NCBI RefSeq assembly: GCF_041199985.1
Contig: NZ_CP165647.1
Span: 2,294,001 to 2,358,000 of the forward strand
Direction: 5' to 3'
DNA: 64,000 nucleotides
Origin: Leptotrichia sp. HSP-536
GTDB taxonomy: Bacteria > Fusobacteriota > Fusobacteriia > Fusobacteriales > Leptotrichiaceae
Part shown: positions 7,859 through 16,613 of the stretch, piece by piece
How positions within the stretch are numbered: the stretch's first letter is position 1
Layout: each line of letters opens with the position of its first letter
Translations under genes and position numbers: made by a program
Notes under the pieces: generated by a model
Told to the model about the DNA's origin: nothing
Seen by the model: the letters and a program-made list of their open reading frames with translations, nothing else
The model's database searches: none

Positions 7859-8977
7859 CTAGAATTTCTCTTTTAATGCAAGTTTTCCATCTTTTACTTC
7901 AATAAATGTAACTTTTTTCTCAGGATTTCTATCAGCATCATATTTTAATGAACCAGTAACCAAGTTTGTTCCATTAAAGTTTTTGATTGCTTCTTTTATT
8001 GCATCTTTTGAAGAAAGATCAGAAACATTTTTTAGTGCTGTTTCCAAAATAGTTCCTGTGTCATATCCTAAAGCCGCAAAAATAATTGGATCTAATTTAT
8101 ATTCATTTTTGTATGCGGTAATAAATTTTTGAACATTTTGATCAGGATCATCTGGTGCAAACTGGCTTGCAAAAACTGCTCCATTTGCAACTTTTCCAAA
8201 GTTAGTCTGGATTCCATCCCATCCATCTCCACCCATAAATTGAGCGTTTATTCCAAGTTCTTTTGCTTGTGTCAAGATTAATCCAATTGTATTGTAATAA
8301 TCAGGTACAAAAATTACTTCAGGATTGTATCCTTTTACTTTTGTTAATAATGCTCTAAAGTCTTTATCATCAGCAGTATACTGTTCTTCTTTCACTTGGA
8401 TTCCTTCTTTTTTAGCTTGTTCCTTAAATGCGTTTGCAAGCCCTACAGAATAGTCACTTCCTGTGTTAGTCAAAACTGTAATATTTTTATAACCTTTTGC
8501 TTTTGCATATCTTGCAACAACAACACCTTGATAAGGATCTGTAAATGTAGTTCTATAAACAAAATCTTTATCTTTTGTAATGTCAAACGCAGTTCCAGTC
8601 GCTGTAATCATAGGAATTTTTGCTTGTTGTGCAAGCGGTGCAATTGCAAGAGATGGTCCAGATGTAACTTCTCCTACAAAAATGTCAATTTTATCTTGTG
8701 AAACCATTTTTTTGAACGCATTTATCGCTTCCTGTGTATCCCCTTTACTATCTGCCACAACAAGTTCAACTTGCTTACCGTTAATTCCACCAGCGGCATT
8801 TATTTCTTTTACTTTTAACTTAAATCCATTTATTGTACTTGTTCCATATTGCGCCACGTTTCCAGTTAATGCTCCAATTACACCAACTTTTATAACATTC
8901 TTATCTTTAGAAGTCTTAGCTCCGCAGCTAAGTACAAATAATGCTAATAATGATACTAAAAATAATATTTTTTTCAT
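7859..8977 (-). CDS. livJ: Branched-chain amino-acid ABC transporter substrate-binding lipoprotein
   Basis: About 372 residues, Peripla_BP_6/LivJ family. The N-terminus MKKILFLVSLLALFVLSCG is a lipoprotein signal with the lipobox LSCG, so the protein is probably anchored by its Cys. The mature part starts VIKVGVIGALTGNVAQYG and has GGDGWDG and AALGYDTG, typical of Leu/Ile/Val binding proteins. The ATG at 8977 has AAGGGAG 7 nt upstream; an earlier in-frame start at 8998 is less likely. The paralogue at 9111 is strikingly similar along its whole length, indicating a local duplication. Exact ligand (Leu, Ile, Val or another amino acid) cannot be read from sequence. Confidence 0.9.
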   Translation of the reverse strand: MKKILFLVSLLALFVLSCGAKTSKDKNVIKVGVIGALTGNVAQYGTSTINGFKLKVKEINAAGGINGKQVELVVADSKGDTQEAINAFKKMVSQDKIDIFVGEVTSGPSLAIAPLAQQAKIPMITATGTAFDITKDKDFVYRTTFTDPYQGVVVARYAKAKGYKNITVLTNTGSDYSVGLANAFKEQAKKEGIQVKEEQYTADDKDFRALLTKVKGYNPEVIFVPDYYNTIGLILTQAKELGINAQFMGGDGWDGIQTNFGKVANGAVFASQFAPDDPDQNVQKFITAYKNEYKLDPIIFAALGYDTGTILETALKNVSDLSSKDAIKEAIKNFNGTNLVTGSLKYDADRNPEKKVTFIEVKDGKLALKEKF

Positions 8978-9110
8978 TTTTATTCTCCCTTCATCCAATA
9001 TTTCTTAATATCTAAATTATTCATTTTTATAAAATTTATTTCAAAAAATTATAATTTATTATCTCATTCCTAAATTTTTTTAATTTTATCTGAAATAAAT
9101 TTATCATAAA

Positions 9111-10223
9111 TTAGAATTTTTCTTTTAATGTAAGTTTTCCACCTTTTACTTCAATAAATGTAACTGCTTTTTCAGGATTTCTGTCAGCATCGAATTTTAA
9201 TTTTCCAGTTATCAGGTCAATTCCGCTAACCCCATTCATAGCTTCCTTTATAGATGTCCCAGATAAATCTTTTGCAGATTTTAATGCAGCTTCTAGAATT
9301 TCCACTGTATCGTATCCAAGTGCAGCAAACATTATTGGTTCCTTATTAAATTTAGCTTTGTAATCCTTCATAAATTTCTGAACATTTTCAGCCTTGTCTT
9401 CTGGAGAAAATTGACTTGCAAAAATAGCTCCTTCTGCAACTGCTCCAAAGTTAGTCTGAATTCCATCCCATCCATCTCCACCAAAATATTGAGCAGTTAT
9501 TCCCAAATCTTTAGCCTGAGAAATAATTAATCCAATTGTATTGTAATAATCAGGAATGAAGATGGCTTGTGGATTTTGCCCTTTTACTTTTGTCAAAATC
9601 GCTTTAAAATCTTTATCGTCATTTGTATATTTTTCTTCAGTAATAGTTATTCCATCTTTCTTAGCCTGTTCTTTAAATGCATTTGCAATTCCTACAGAAT
9701 AATCATTTGAAGAATTTGTTAAGATCGCAATTGATTTTACGCCTTTTGATTTTGCATATTTTGCAGTTGCAGTTCCTTGATAAGGATCCGTAAATGTGGT
9801 TCTAAATACAAAATCTTTTCCTTTTGTAACATCCAGACTTGTCGCAGTCGCTGAAATTAAAGGCACTTTTGCACTTTGAGCAAGTCCTGAAATAGCTTGT
9901 GAAGTAGCCGATACAACTTCTCCAATCACAACATTCACTTTATCCTGCGAAACCATTTTCTTAAATACATTCACCGATTCCTGAACATCACCTTTACTAT
10001 CTGCGATAACAAGCTCGATTTTTTTCCCATTAATCCCACCAGTGTTATTGATAGCATCGACTTTCAATTCAACACCTTCTTTTACAGCAGTCCCATATTG
10101 TGCATAATTCCCAGTAAGTGGCGCGATAACACCTATTTTTATAACGTTGCTGTCAGCGTTTTTTTTCCCACAGCTAATAATAAAAATGGTGACCAATAAT
10201 ATTGTTAAAAATAATTTTTTCAT
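9111..10223 (-). CDS. livJ: Second branched-chain amino-acid substrate-binding lipoprotein
   Basis: About 370 residues, paralogue of the neighbour at 7859. Lipoprotein signal MKKLFLTILLVTIFIISCG with lipobox IISC. Shared blocks include IGVIAPLTGNYAQYG, VFRTTFTDPYQG and FGGDGWDGIQTNFG. Differences cluster in the surface segments (residues 95-120 and 300-345), so the two may have different ligand preferences for one shared channel, as E. coli LivJ and LivK do. The ATG at 10223 with AAAGGAT 8 nt upstream is preferred over 10241. It is the first gene of the liv operon. Confidence 0.9.
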   Translation of the reverse strand: MKKLFLTILLVTIFIISCGKKNADSNVIKIGVIAPLTGNYAQYGTAVKEGVELKVDAINNTGGINGKKIELVIADSKGDVQESVNVFKKMVSQDKVNVVIGEVVSATSQAISGLAQSAKVPLISATATSLDVTKGKDFVFRTTFTDPYQGTATAKYAKSKGVKSIAILTNSSNDYSVGIANAFKEQAKKDGITITEEKYTNDDKDFKAILTKVKGQNPQAIFIPDYYNTIGLIISQAKDLGITAQYFGGDGWDGIQTNFGAVAEGAIFASQFSPEDKAENVQKFMKDYKAKFNKEPIMFAALGYDTVEILEAALKSAKDLSGTSIKEAMNGVSGIDLITGKLKFDADRNPEKAVTFIEVKGGKLTLKEKF

Positions 10224-10269
10224 ACTGTTACATCCTTTCACTAATTAAATATTCAAAGTATAGTTTTTA

Positions 10270-10309
10270 TACATATAGACTATAACTCTACTATATGTCT
10301 ATCATTATA
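10270..10309 (-). promoter_or_regulatory. liv operon -10 box and adjacent inverted repeat
   Basis: A TATAAT lies at 10304-10309 on the minus strand (its -35 is weak). Immediately downstream ACATATAG and CTATATGT form an 8 bp inverted repeat with a 12 nt centre (about 10271-10298). It could be an operator or a 5' UTR hairpin controlling the transporter. Confidence 0.45.
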
Positions 10310-10352
10310 TCATAAAAGAATAAAGAAATGAAATTATTTTTGAAAAAACTCC

Positions 10353-10380
10353 AAAAAAAAACTACCACAGATGTGATAGT
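10353..10380 (-). terminator. Terminator of the outer-membrane barrel gene
   Basis: On the minus strand ACTATCAC-ATCT-GTGGTAGT forms an 8 bp stem (one G:U) followed by nine T. It ends the transcript of the gene at 10443-11039. Confidence 0.85.
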
Positions 10381-10442
10381 AAAAAATATTTTTAATTACA
10401 AATATTTATTTTTTTTATATTCAATTTACAAATTAATTTCCA

Positions 10443-11039
10443 TTAGTTTCCTAGATTGAAATCATAACCTATGCCAAGAGTTACTCTTCTGTAGTTAGTA
10501 TTGTATTTAGATTTAGGACCTAAAGATCCTTCATGTTCATACTTACCTTTATTTTCTTTAAACATAAGTTCTACGCTTAGATTATTGAAATCAATTCCTC
10601 CACCTACACCATAGTACGCACCATTTTTAGCTTTAAATTTACCTGTTCTTGCATTTTCGTAATTTCCACTATTGAATGAATACCCTAAATCACCTTTAAT
10701 ATAAGGTTTTACAGCTATTGGTGTGTCAAATTTATATTTAGCTGTTCCATAAACTGGAACAGAGTTAAAATTCTTTTCATTTTGTCCCTTTACTTTATCT
10801 TTTAAATCTTTGTGAAATTGGAAAGCTGTACCTCCACCTAATTCTAGTCCAGGAATTACTTCATATCTGTATTCAGCACCAAATTCCCCTGAACCAGCTT
10901 TAGATTTTTGGCTTTTGTAATTTTGTCCGTAATTATATTTTCCACCAAAATCTAACCCACCTTTTGCTTCGATTTTTCCAACAGTTGCAAATGAAACTGC
11001 TCCTAAAATTAAAAATAGACCAATTAATGTTTTTTTCAT
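10443..11039 (-). CDS. Small outer-membrane beta-barrel protein
   Basis: 198 residues. Signal peptide MKKTLIGLFLILGAVSFA, then alternating Gly/aromatic strands (GGLDFGGKYNYGQN, GEFGAEYRYEVIPG, YGTAKYKFDTPIAVKPYIKG, YYGVGGGIDF) and a C-terminal strand RRVTLGIGYDFNLGN. This fits an eight-stranded OmpA/Opa-like barrel with an N-terminal signal. The protein is rich in Lys, as usual in this AT-rich genome. Function is not recognisable; such barrels act as adhesins or structural proteins. It stands alone between the liv operon and the accessory island, with its own terminator. Confidence 0.7.
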   Translation of the reverse strand: MKKTLIGLFLILGAVSFATVGKIEAKGGLDFGGKYNYGQNYKSQKSKAGSGEFGAEYRYEVIPGLELGGGTAFQFHKDLKDKVKGQNEKNFNSVPVYGTAKYKFDTPIAVKPYIKGDLGYSFNSGNYENARTGKFKAKNGAYYGVGGGIDFNNLSVELMFKENKGKYEHEGSLGPKSKYNTNYRRVTLGIGYDFNLGN

Positions 11040-11377
11040 AGTCGATCACCTTTCTTTTCCAGAAATCTCCTTTAAATCTTATTTTTTATTTTAGCATCTA
11101 AAGTACTCCTATCCTTTGATGTTATTTAATTACACTACTTAATTCTTTTAAATTGATTTTTATATATGTATATAAATCTTTGAAAAATATGTTAATAGAT
11201 ATAGTTTTACTTCTAAATTTTTATAAATATTTAATATTTATTATTTCTAGTAACTTAATACTAAACCCATTTAATTAACGGATAAAATCCATTCGCGAAG
11301 AGTTATGCTTTTTGCTAGTTCATCTAGTGTTATAGGTATTAATATCCATGATTATCTTCTTCAGCCCATTTTATTTT

Positions 11378-11895
11378 CTAATCTTTTATAGCTTTATCTA
11401 CATTTTTTCCTTCATTTATAATATCTTGCTTAGTTTTTTCATATTCATCAATCGCTTTTTTATGTTTAGGATTTAATATTGTAGCTAATGATAATAATAC
11501 TCCTGTTTTGTCTCTTCCGACTGTTTTAAATAATGGAACGTCTCCTAAGAAATCCGTTAGCTTGTGGAATGGCACATCGTGTTTATCCAAAGTAACTTCT
11601 CTTCTTTCTGCTATGAATGCTCCTGAAAATCTAAGTGCAGCAGCATTATTGACTGAATCAATTCTTGATTAGATTTTCCATTTATGAAAGCTGTTCCAAG
11701 TTTCTCGGCCAATGCTCTTGTTATTAGCTAATCCTCATAATATGCATCCCCAAGACGTTTCGTTCTGTCCCATATTTCAGAATACCCAACTCTTGAAGTG
11801 AAATAGTCGTGTCCTAAGTTTATGTACTTGCTTCTAGTCTCCATCAGATACTTGAAACTTAGGCTCATATTCGCTGTAAACATTGCACTTGAAAG
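11378..11895 (-). pseudogene. Remnant of a filamentous-haemagglutinin-type exoprotein
   Basis: On the minus strand, separate frames read KYLMETRSKYINLGHDYF, then SRVGYSEIWDRTKRLGDAYY, then a stop (TAG at about 11729), then ITRALAEKLGTAFINGKS and, after a frameshift, LRFSGAFIAERREVTLDK. The first blocks resemble the repeated conserved region of two-partner-secretion exoproteins of Leptotrichia and Fusobacterium (recalled similarity). The last intact stretch is a 70-residue open frame (11378-11590) ending DIINEGKNVDKAIKD. Several stops and shifts show decay. The remaining sequence up to 12023 has no recognisable gene. Confidence 0.6.
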
Positions 11896-12023
11896 TATTG
11901 GGTTTATTTACATTGTATCATACTGCCTGATATTCTGTAGATATCATTTTCAAATAAAAATACACTATTTTATTCAGAAAATTATTCACTTAGAAAAAAA
12001 ATATCCAAATGAGTAAAATTAAA

Positions 12024-13019
12024 TTAATCTGATAGCAGTTTTTCTTTATATTTTTCAAACATTTTCTGAACTTCATTATCATTATAAATATCTTTATAAG
12101 CATTAACAATAACTTCAAGTTCTTTTAAGAAATCTTTTTTAGAAATTATTTCTATATTTTCCTTTTTTCTTTCATTTTTATATTTTTCTGGTATTAGTAC
12201 TTTTGCCTCATTTTCATATATAAGGTTACTAAATTTACCATAACTGTTTCCGTATAAAAGATTCATTCCACTATTATGGTTCATCAAAAAATAGTTATTA
12301 TATTCTATTATAAAACTCTCATCTTTTTCGGAAACAACAAATTTTATATCATAACCATCATCCATTCCAAAAAAATCCTTTTCTTTTTCTATAAATTTTT
12401 TCTTATTTTCATTCAGAAATTCTTTTAAATTATTTGAACCTAATAAATATGAAAAAAATTTCTTTTTTATATTGATATCCCAATAATTTATTTCTTTCAA
12501 TTGATAATTTATAAGACCTAAAATATATTTATTTTCATCCAAATTATAATTATAAAGGAAATTTCTAAGATTATCTCTTATAAAAATATTTTTAACATTT
12601 AAATTCACTTTATAATTTCTAAATTCATTTTTATATATGGAATATTTTATTAATTCTTGCTCTATAAATCCTATCATATCTCCATAACAATGGATATTTT
12701 TTAAATAATAAGTAATAAAATAAAGCAAAAGTTCTTCATATTCATAATAAACTTCAATTTCATCTTCTTCAGAATAAAAAACATATATACATCCAGAGTT
12801 TTCTTTTTTTACTTCTTTCGATACAGTATCAATTTCGTAACTAACATTATTTATAGAGATATACAAATATTCTCCATCTCCAACACTTGTATTATCAAAA
12901 TAAAAGCCATCTATAATTATAGGGAAGTTTCCAATATAATCAGCTACTTTTTCAAAAAAATCATACTTATTCATTCCTAACTCTTTATAAAAATTTTCTT
13001 TTATTTTTTTTAAGCTCAC
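12024..13019 (-). CDS. Candidate immunity protein partner of the upstream toxin candidate
   Basis: About 331 residues, no family recognised. It is rich in Lys, Asn, Glu, Tyr and Phe, with long predicted helical stretches, no signal peptide and no membrane segment, so it is probably cytoplasmic. The GTG at 13019 has AAGGAG 6 nt upstream and is preferred to an ATG at 13052 that would overlap the preceding gene. It starts 16 nt after the end of that gene, a spacing typical of toxin-immunity pairs. Function is inferred only from position and lack of other neighbours. Alternatively it could be an unrelated hypothetical gene of the island. Confidence 0.5.
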   Translation of the reverse strand: MSLKKIKENFYKELGMNKYDFFEKVADYIGNFPIIIDGFYFDNTSVGDGEYLYISINNVSYEIDTVSKEVKKENSGCIYVFYSEEDEIEVYYEYEELLLYFITYYLKNIHCYGDMIGFIEQELIKYSIYKNEFRNYKVNLNVKNIFIRDNLRNFLYNYNLDENKYILGLINYQLKEINYWDINIKKKFFSYLLGSNNLKEFLNENKKKFIEKEKDFFGMDDGYDIKFVVSEKDESFIIEYNNYFLMNHNSGMNLLYGNSYGKFSNLIYENEAKVLIPEKYKNERKKENIEIISKKDFLKELEVIVNAYKDIYNDNEVQKMFEKYKEKLLSD

Positions 13020-13035
13020 TTTATTCTCCTTCCTT

Positions 13036-13881
13036 TCACCTAGTTGTATCAAGATGATAATTTTCTATATTTATTTCTCCTGTTTTAGGATTCGCTCGAA
13101 TATATGCCCTAATTTTCATTCTGTCAATATTTATATCCAAAGGAACTGCGTTCCGACTTGTAAGCGCTCTATCAACATCATCCTGTGTTATAACATCTTG
13201 CACTTTATTAAGAACTTTTTTTATTAAAATTTCAATATTATGTATTTCAGGATCAAGTACTGTCTTAGGACGTAAATTTTCTCTATGCCGTATTTCTGTA
13301 CTTCCTCTATCTTCTGCCAATTTTAAATAATTCACTTCATAAATTCCATTTCCTAAATTTTTAACATTTTTTATTTTAAATTTAGGTATATTTACAACTG
13401 TCCCATTTTGAATATCTAGTTCACTCATAAAAAAATCATCTAACGCTTTTAAATCATGTTCTCCTGAAATAGGCGATTTTTTATTTGGAGTTACTGTTTT
13501 TTGATGGCTATCTATTTTATTTTCATCAGCAGTAACTTTAATGTCACTCTTTCTAATCAAAGTATAACCTGGTATCATTCCATTGTTCAACTCAACATTA
13601 TAAATATTATTTTGATTTTCAGATATTCGTTTCACAGAAGTTACAGTATTATTTACACTCCATTCATTATTTCTACCTAATGTATAATTACCTTCAGAAT
13701 TTTTTACTACTGTTTTTGGGATTTCTGATTTAAAATTCCAGTTTGCATCTTGTGATTCTAATGTATAAGTCTTGCCACTATCCTTCACAGGAGACTCAAT
13801 ATTTTTCTTAACTCCGTTATTTCCACTACCTGAACTATTATTTTTTGAAGAAAACAGCTGTAAATTTAATTTTAATTTCAT
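13036..13881 (-). CDS. Candidate polymorphic toxin with an N-terminal LNLQLF (Prp-type) motif
   Basis: 281 residues. The start MKLKLNLQLFSSKN resembles the Prp-protease processing site found in L27 and phage capsid or scaffold proteins. It is followed by a Ser/Gly/Asn linker, then two weak repeats of a beta-rich segment (GKTYTLESQDANWNF, GNYTLGRNNEWSV) and a C-terminal basic domain with DEVDRAL-like TQDDVDRALTSRNAVPLD and ending YHLDTTR. No catalytic family is recognised. The frame remains open about 50 codons upstream to 14034 (KITQLSENPVKPKVIELQTY is protein-like), and the ATG at 13881 lacks a good ribosome-binding site, so this may be the C-terminal part of a larger protein cut off at the IS630 copy. 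Partner: the gene at 12024. Confidence 0.5.
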   Translation of the reverse strand: MKLKLNLQLFSSKNNSSGSGNNGVKKNIESPVKDSGKTYTLESQDANWNFKSEIPKTVVKNSEGNYTLGRNNEWSVNNTVTSVKRISENQNNIYNVELNNGMIPGYTLIRKSDIKVTADENKIDSHQKTVTPNKKSPISGEHDLKALDDFFMSELDIQNGTVVNIPKFKIKNVKNLGNGIYEVNYLKLAEDRGSTEIRHRENLRPKTVLDPEIHNIEILIKKVLNKVQDVITQDDVDRALTSRNAVPLDINIDRMKIRAYIRANPKTGEINIENYHLDTTR

Positions 13882-14018
13882 TCCATCTTTTGAGCCTGCT
13901 TCTTCTATATTTGTTGTTACTTTTCTAGCAGTAAATAGTTTGGAATATGTTTGGAGTTCTATAACTTTTGGCTTAACTGGATTTTCTGAAAGTTGGGTTA
14001 TTTTTTCAATATAAGGAA

Positions 14019-14052
14019 AAATAATCGCTGTCTTTTACAACAACGATTATTT
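14019..14052 (-). terminator. Hairpin between the IS630 fragment and the toxin candidate
   Basis: AAATAATCG and CGATTATTT form a perfect 9 bp stem around 16 nt, followed by TTTTT on the minus strand. It could terminate transcription entering from the IS630 end. This argues that the downstream frame is expressed from its own start. Confidence 0.5.
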
Positions 14053-14059
14053 GAAAATA

Positions 14060-14498
14060 TATAGTAAAACCTATTTAAAGCTGAACTAATTTATTAAATA
14101 AAACAGAAGTAACTGCTTCTTCTAGTGTATTAAAATTATGGGCTATGTCTTTTAATTTTTTCTTCATATTAGCCCATAATTTTTCTATTGGATTTAAATC
14201 CGGCGAATATGGCGGAAGAAATAATAGACAATGCCCTGTTCCCTTAATTATCTTTTCTAATATATTCTTTCTATGAAATCTCGCATTATCCATCACTATT
14301 AGAACTTTCTTCCCTAATTTTTCAATATCTCTTAAAAGTATTTCCCTGAATCATTCTTCAAAAAATTCACTTTCCATTGTTTCCCTGCATATCATACTTC
14401 CTGTCAGTGCATTCCCTATTTTTCCAGTAACCAGATTTATTCTTGAATATCTTAATTCTCTTTTCTTCCCTTCAATAGACATTCCCCTTTTATGGTCT
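14060..14498 (-). mobile_element. IS630-type element, 5'-truncated copy 1
   Basis: This keeps the transposase C-terminal half on the minus strand: GMSIEGKKRELRYSRINL, MDNARFHRK and PPYSPDLNPIEKLWANMKK (the DDE-domain D and E motifs of IS630/Tc1-mariner). It has an in-frame stop (TGA in place of the Trp codon after SEFFEE) near 14350 and lacks everything upstream of the GMSIEG block, where an IS3-type element begins. The outer end at 14060 reads TATAGTAAAACCTATTT and matches the right terminus of copy 2. Non-functional. Confidence 0.85.
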
Positions 14499-14519
14499 TG
14501 TGTCAAGAAAAAGGAGAAG

Positions 14520-15376
14520 TTAAGCAGAGTATTTTTTTTCAAATTCATTCGGCGATAGCATTTTACAATGGGAGTGCAGTCTTCTGCTGTTGTAAAATGT
14601 TTCTATATATTCAAAAATTAAAGACTTCGCTTCCAGTAAACCGCTTATTCTGTAACGATTTAACTATTCTCTCTTTATTATCGAATGAAATGACTCTATT
14701 ACCGCATTGTCCCATGGATTCCCTTTCCTTGAGTAGCTTCTTTCAATTTTCGGATGCCTTGTCACATTTTTATACTCCCTGCTCGTATACTGGCTTCCCC
14801 TGTCACTGTGGATTATTAATGCTTTTCCTAATTTTCTCGCACTCTTTGCCTTGGCTACTGTTTTTAACACTATTTCTACCGATAAGCTGTCTGACACTTC
14901 CCAGGATATTATTTTCCGTGAATAAAGATCCATTATGCTCGATAAATATACGAAGCCTTTCTCTGTATAGATATATGTTATATCCGTTACCCAGGCCATA
15001 TTTGCCTCTGGCGGACTGAAATCCCTGCTTAATACATTTTTCAATTCCTCTTCCATTTTTTCATGCTTTTCCGGCCTATATTTCTTTATCCATATTGCTT
15101 TTAAATTCATATCCCTCATATATTTGCTTACCGTCTTCTGGCTCACTTTTTCTCCAATTTTTTCTTATCTTGGGGCTCCGTAAACTTTTTTTGACCTTTC
15201 ATATATATTTTTTATTTCTCTCTTTACCCTTTCCTCTTTATCTCCTGCCTCGATTTTTCCCAATTTTTCCATGAATAATATCCCGATGAAGAAACACCTA
15301 ATTTTGGGAGCACTGTTAACAGAAACCTTACGTTCCTTCTTATAGCTTTCAACTGATTCATAAATTTTCCGTTTCG
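14520..15376 (-). pseudogene. IS3-type transposase orfB (DDE integrase), interrupted
   Basis: The longest intact stretch (14664-15146) has the rve core: WVTDITYIYT (first Asp), IHSDRGSQYTS (second Asp) and NPWDNAVIESFHS (Glu). The 5' part (15150-15376) is shifted between frames with a TAA at about 15168 within YGAPR. A TAG at 14662-14664 replaces the usual Trp after IIKRE, and the remainder (FEYIETFYNSRRLHSHC to SPNEFEKKYSA) continues to 14520. Not functional as sequenced. Confidence 0.85.
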
Positions 15377-15641
15377 TTAATTGTTCAGTATGCCCATTGC
15401 TTTTTTTAATATTTCTAATGCATCCTGCGTATCTTTCGGTTCTTTTTTCAGTTTTGCGATTTCCTTGTCCTTATCTGAAGCATAGTTTCCTGCCCCACGC
15501 ATTTCTATCTTGCCTCCAGGCATCTAATGTTGATTTTCCAATTCCCATCTCGTCAGCAACTTCTCTAACTGATTTTCCTGATGAATGATAGTATTTTACA
15601 GTATCTTCCTTAAATTCCTGAGTAAATTTTGATTTTTTCAT
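15377..15641 (-). pseudogene. IS3-type orfA (helix-turn-helix), frameshifted
   Basis: ATG at 15641 follows GGAGGATCA. The frame reads MKKSKFTQEFKEDTVKYY then GKSVREVADEMGIGKSTL, the IS3 transposase HTH, and stops at about 15476. The C-terminal leucine-zipper part (DKDKEIAKLKKEPKDTQ, ILKKAMGILNN) continues in another frame. One base change near 15490 separates them. Confidence 0.85.
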
Positions 15642-15680
15642 TGATCCTCCTAATAGTTTTTTTATTATATCATTTTTTAT

Positions 15681-16613
15681 TATAGTGAAACTTATACAAA
15701 ACCGACCTAAAAATATGGTATAGTAACTTTATGGCATATGAAAAAGATTATAGAAAAAGAATTTTAAATTTTTATTACGAAAATGGAAAAACAAAAACAT
15801 TATTTCAGTTCAACATAAGTTCCAGCACATTGTACGGATGGATAAAACTTAAGAAGGAAACAGGAGATCTTTCATCAAGAACACGGAAAAGAAAATTTAA
15901 GGTGCCTGATCCTGAAAAACTTGATGAATATATGAAAGATCCAAAGAATGCAGATAAATACATCCGTGAAATAGCAAAAGATTTTGGCTGTGGAAAGAAG
16001 ACAGTGAGAGCAGCACTGAAGAATTAGGATACACAAGAAAAAAAAACAGACAAAGTACAGGGAGCAGGACGAGAAAAAGTAAATATATATTTAAAAAGAT
16101 TATCAGAAGCAGGTTCAGGCAGAGAAACAATCTATATTGATGAAACAGGCTTTGACGAATATTACTGCCGTGAATACGGATGGAGTAAGGGAATGTCTAT
16201 TGAAGGGAAGAAAAGAGGATTAAGATATTCAAGAATAAATCTGGTTGCTGGAAAAATAGGGAATGCACTGACAGGAAGTATGATATGCAGGGAAACAATG
16301 GAAAGTGAATTTTTGAAGAATGGTTCAGGGAAATACTTTTAAGAGATATTGAAAAATTAGGGAAGAAAGTTCTAATAGTGATGGATAATGCGAGATTTCA
16401 TAGAAAGAATATATTAGAAAAGATAATTAAGGGAATGGGGCATTGTCTATTATTTCTTCCGCCGTATTCGCCGTATTTAAATCCAATAGAAAAATTATGG
16501 GCTAATATGAAGAAAAATTAAAAGACATAGCCCATAATTTTAATGCACTAGAAAAAGCAGTTACTTCTGTTTTATTTAATAAATTAGTTCAGTTTTAAAT
16601 AGGTTTTACTATA
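15681..16613 (+). mobile_element. IS630-type element, full-length but decayed copy 2
   Basis: A 933 bp element bounded by imperfect terminal inverted repeats of about 30 bp: left TATAGTGAAACTTATAC, right (read inward) TATAGTAAAACCTATTT. Coding: an N-terminal HTH frame (15731-16027, MAYEKDYRKRILNFYYENG) followed, after one-base losses near 16020, 16315 and 16519, by IDETGFDEYYCREYGWSKG, MDNARFHRK and PPYSPYLNPIEKLWANM. These losses break the transposase. It is inverted relative to copy 1 and is inserted at a TA in the replication gene at 16614. Confidence 0.9.

Larger units (their letters stand above)
14499..15680 (-). mobile_element. IS3-type element, degenerate
   Basis: Two reading frames in IS3/IS150 order on the minus strand. 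The 3' end is marked by TGTGTCAAG at 14499. Decay is described under orfA and orfB. It adjoins IS630 copy 1 at one side and IS630 copy 2 at the other; no clear 5' terminal repeat is left in the 40 bp between orfA and copy 2, so that end is probably lost. Confidence 0.75.

Noticed and set aside
8396..9008. Plus-strand frames opposite the binding-protein gene
   Set aside because: Shadow frames of a strongly coding minus-strand gene; cysteine-rich composition is an antisense artefact.
11258..11380. Further MITE copy starting TACTAAACCCATTT
   Set aside because: Only one end is visible; no matching inverted end found nearby.
11822..12016. 64-codon plus-strand frame
   Set aside because: Overlaps the exoprotein remnant and AT-rich spacer; no ribosome-binding site.
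14492..15019. Plus-strand open frame across the IS3 element
   Set aside because: Antisense of the IS3 transposase; no start signal.
16028..16330. Programmed frameshift in IS630 copy 2
   Set aside because: The stop lies before the A-run and further one-base losses follow, so decay is the simpler reading.
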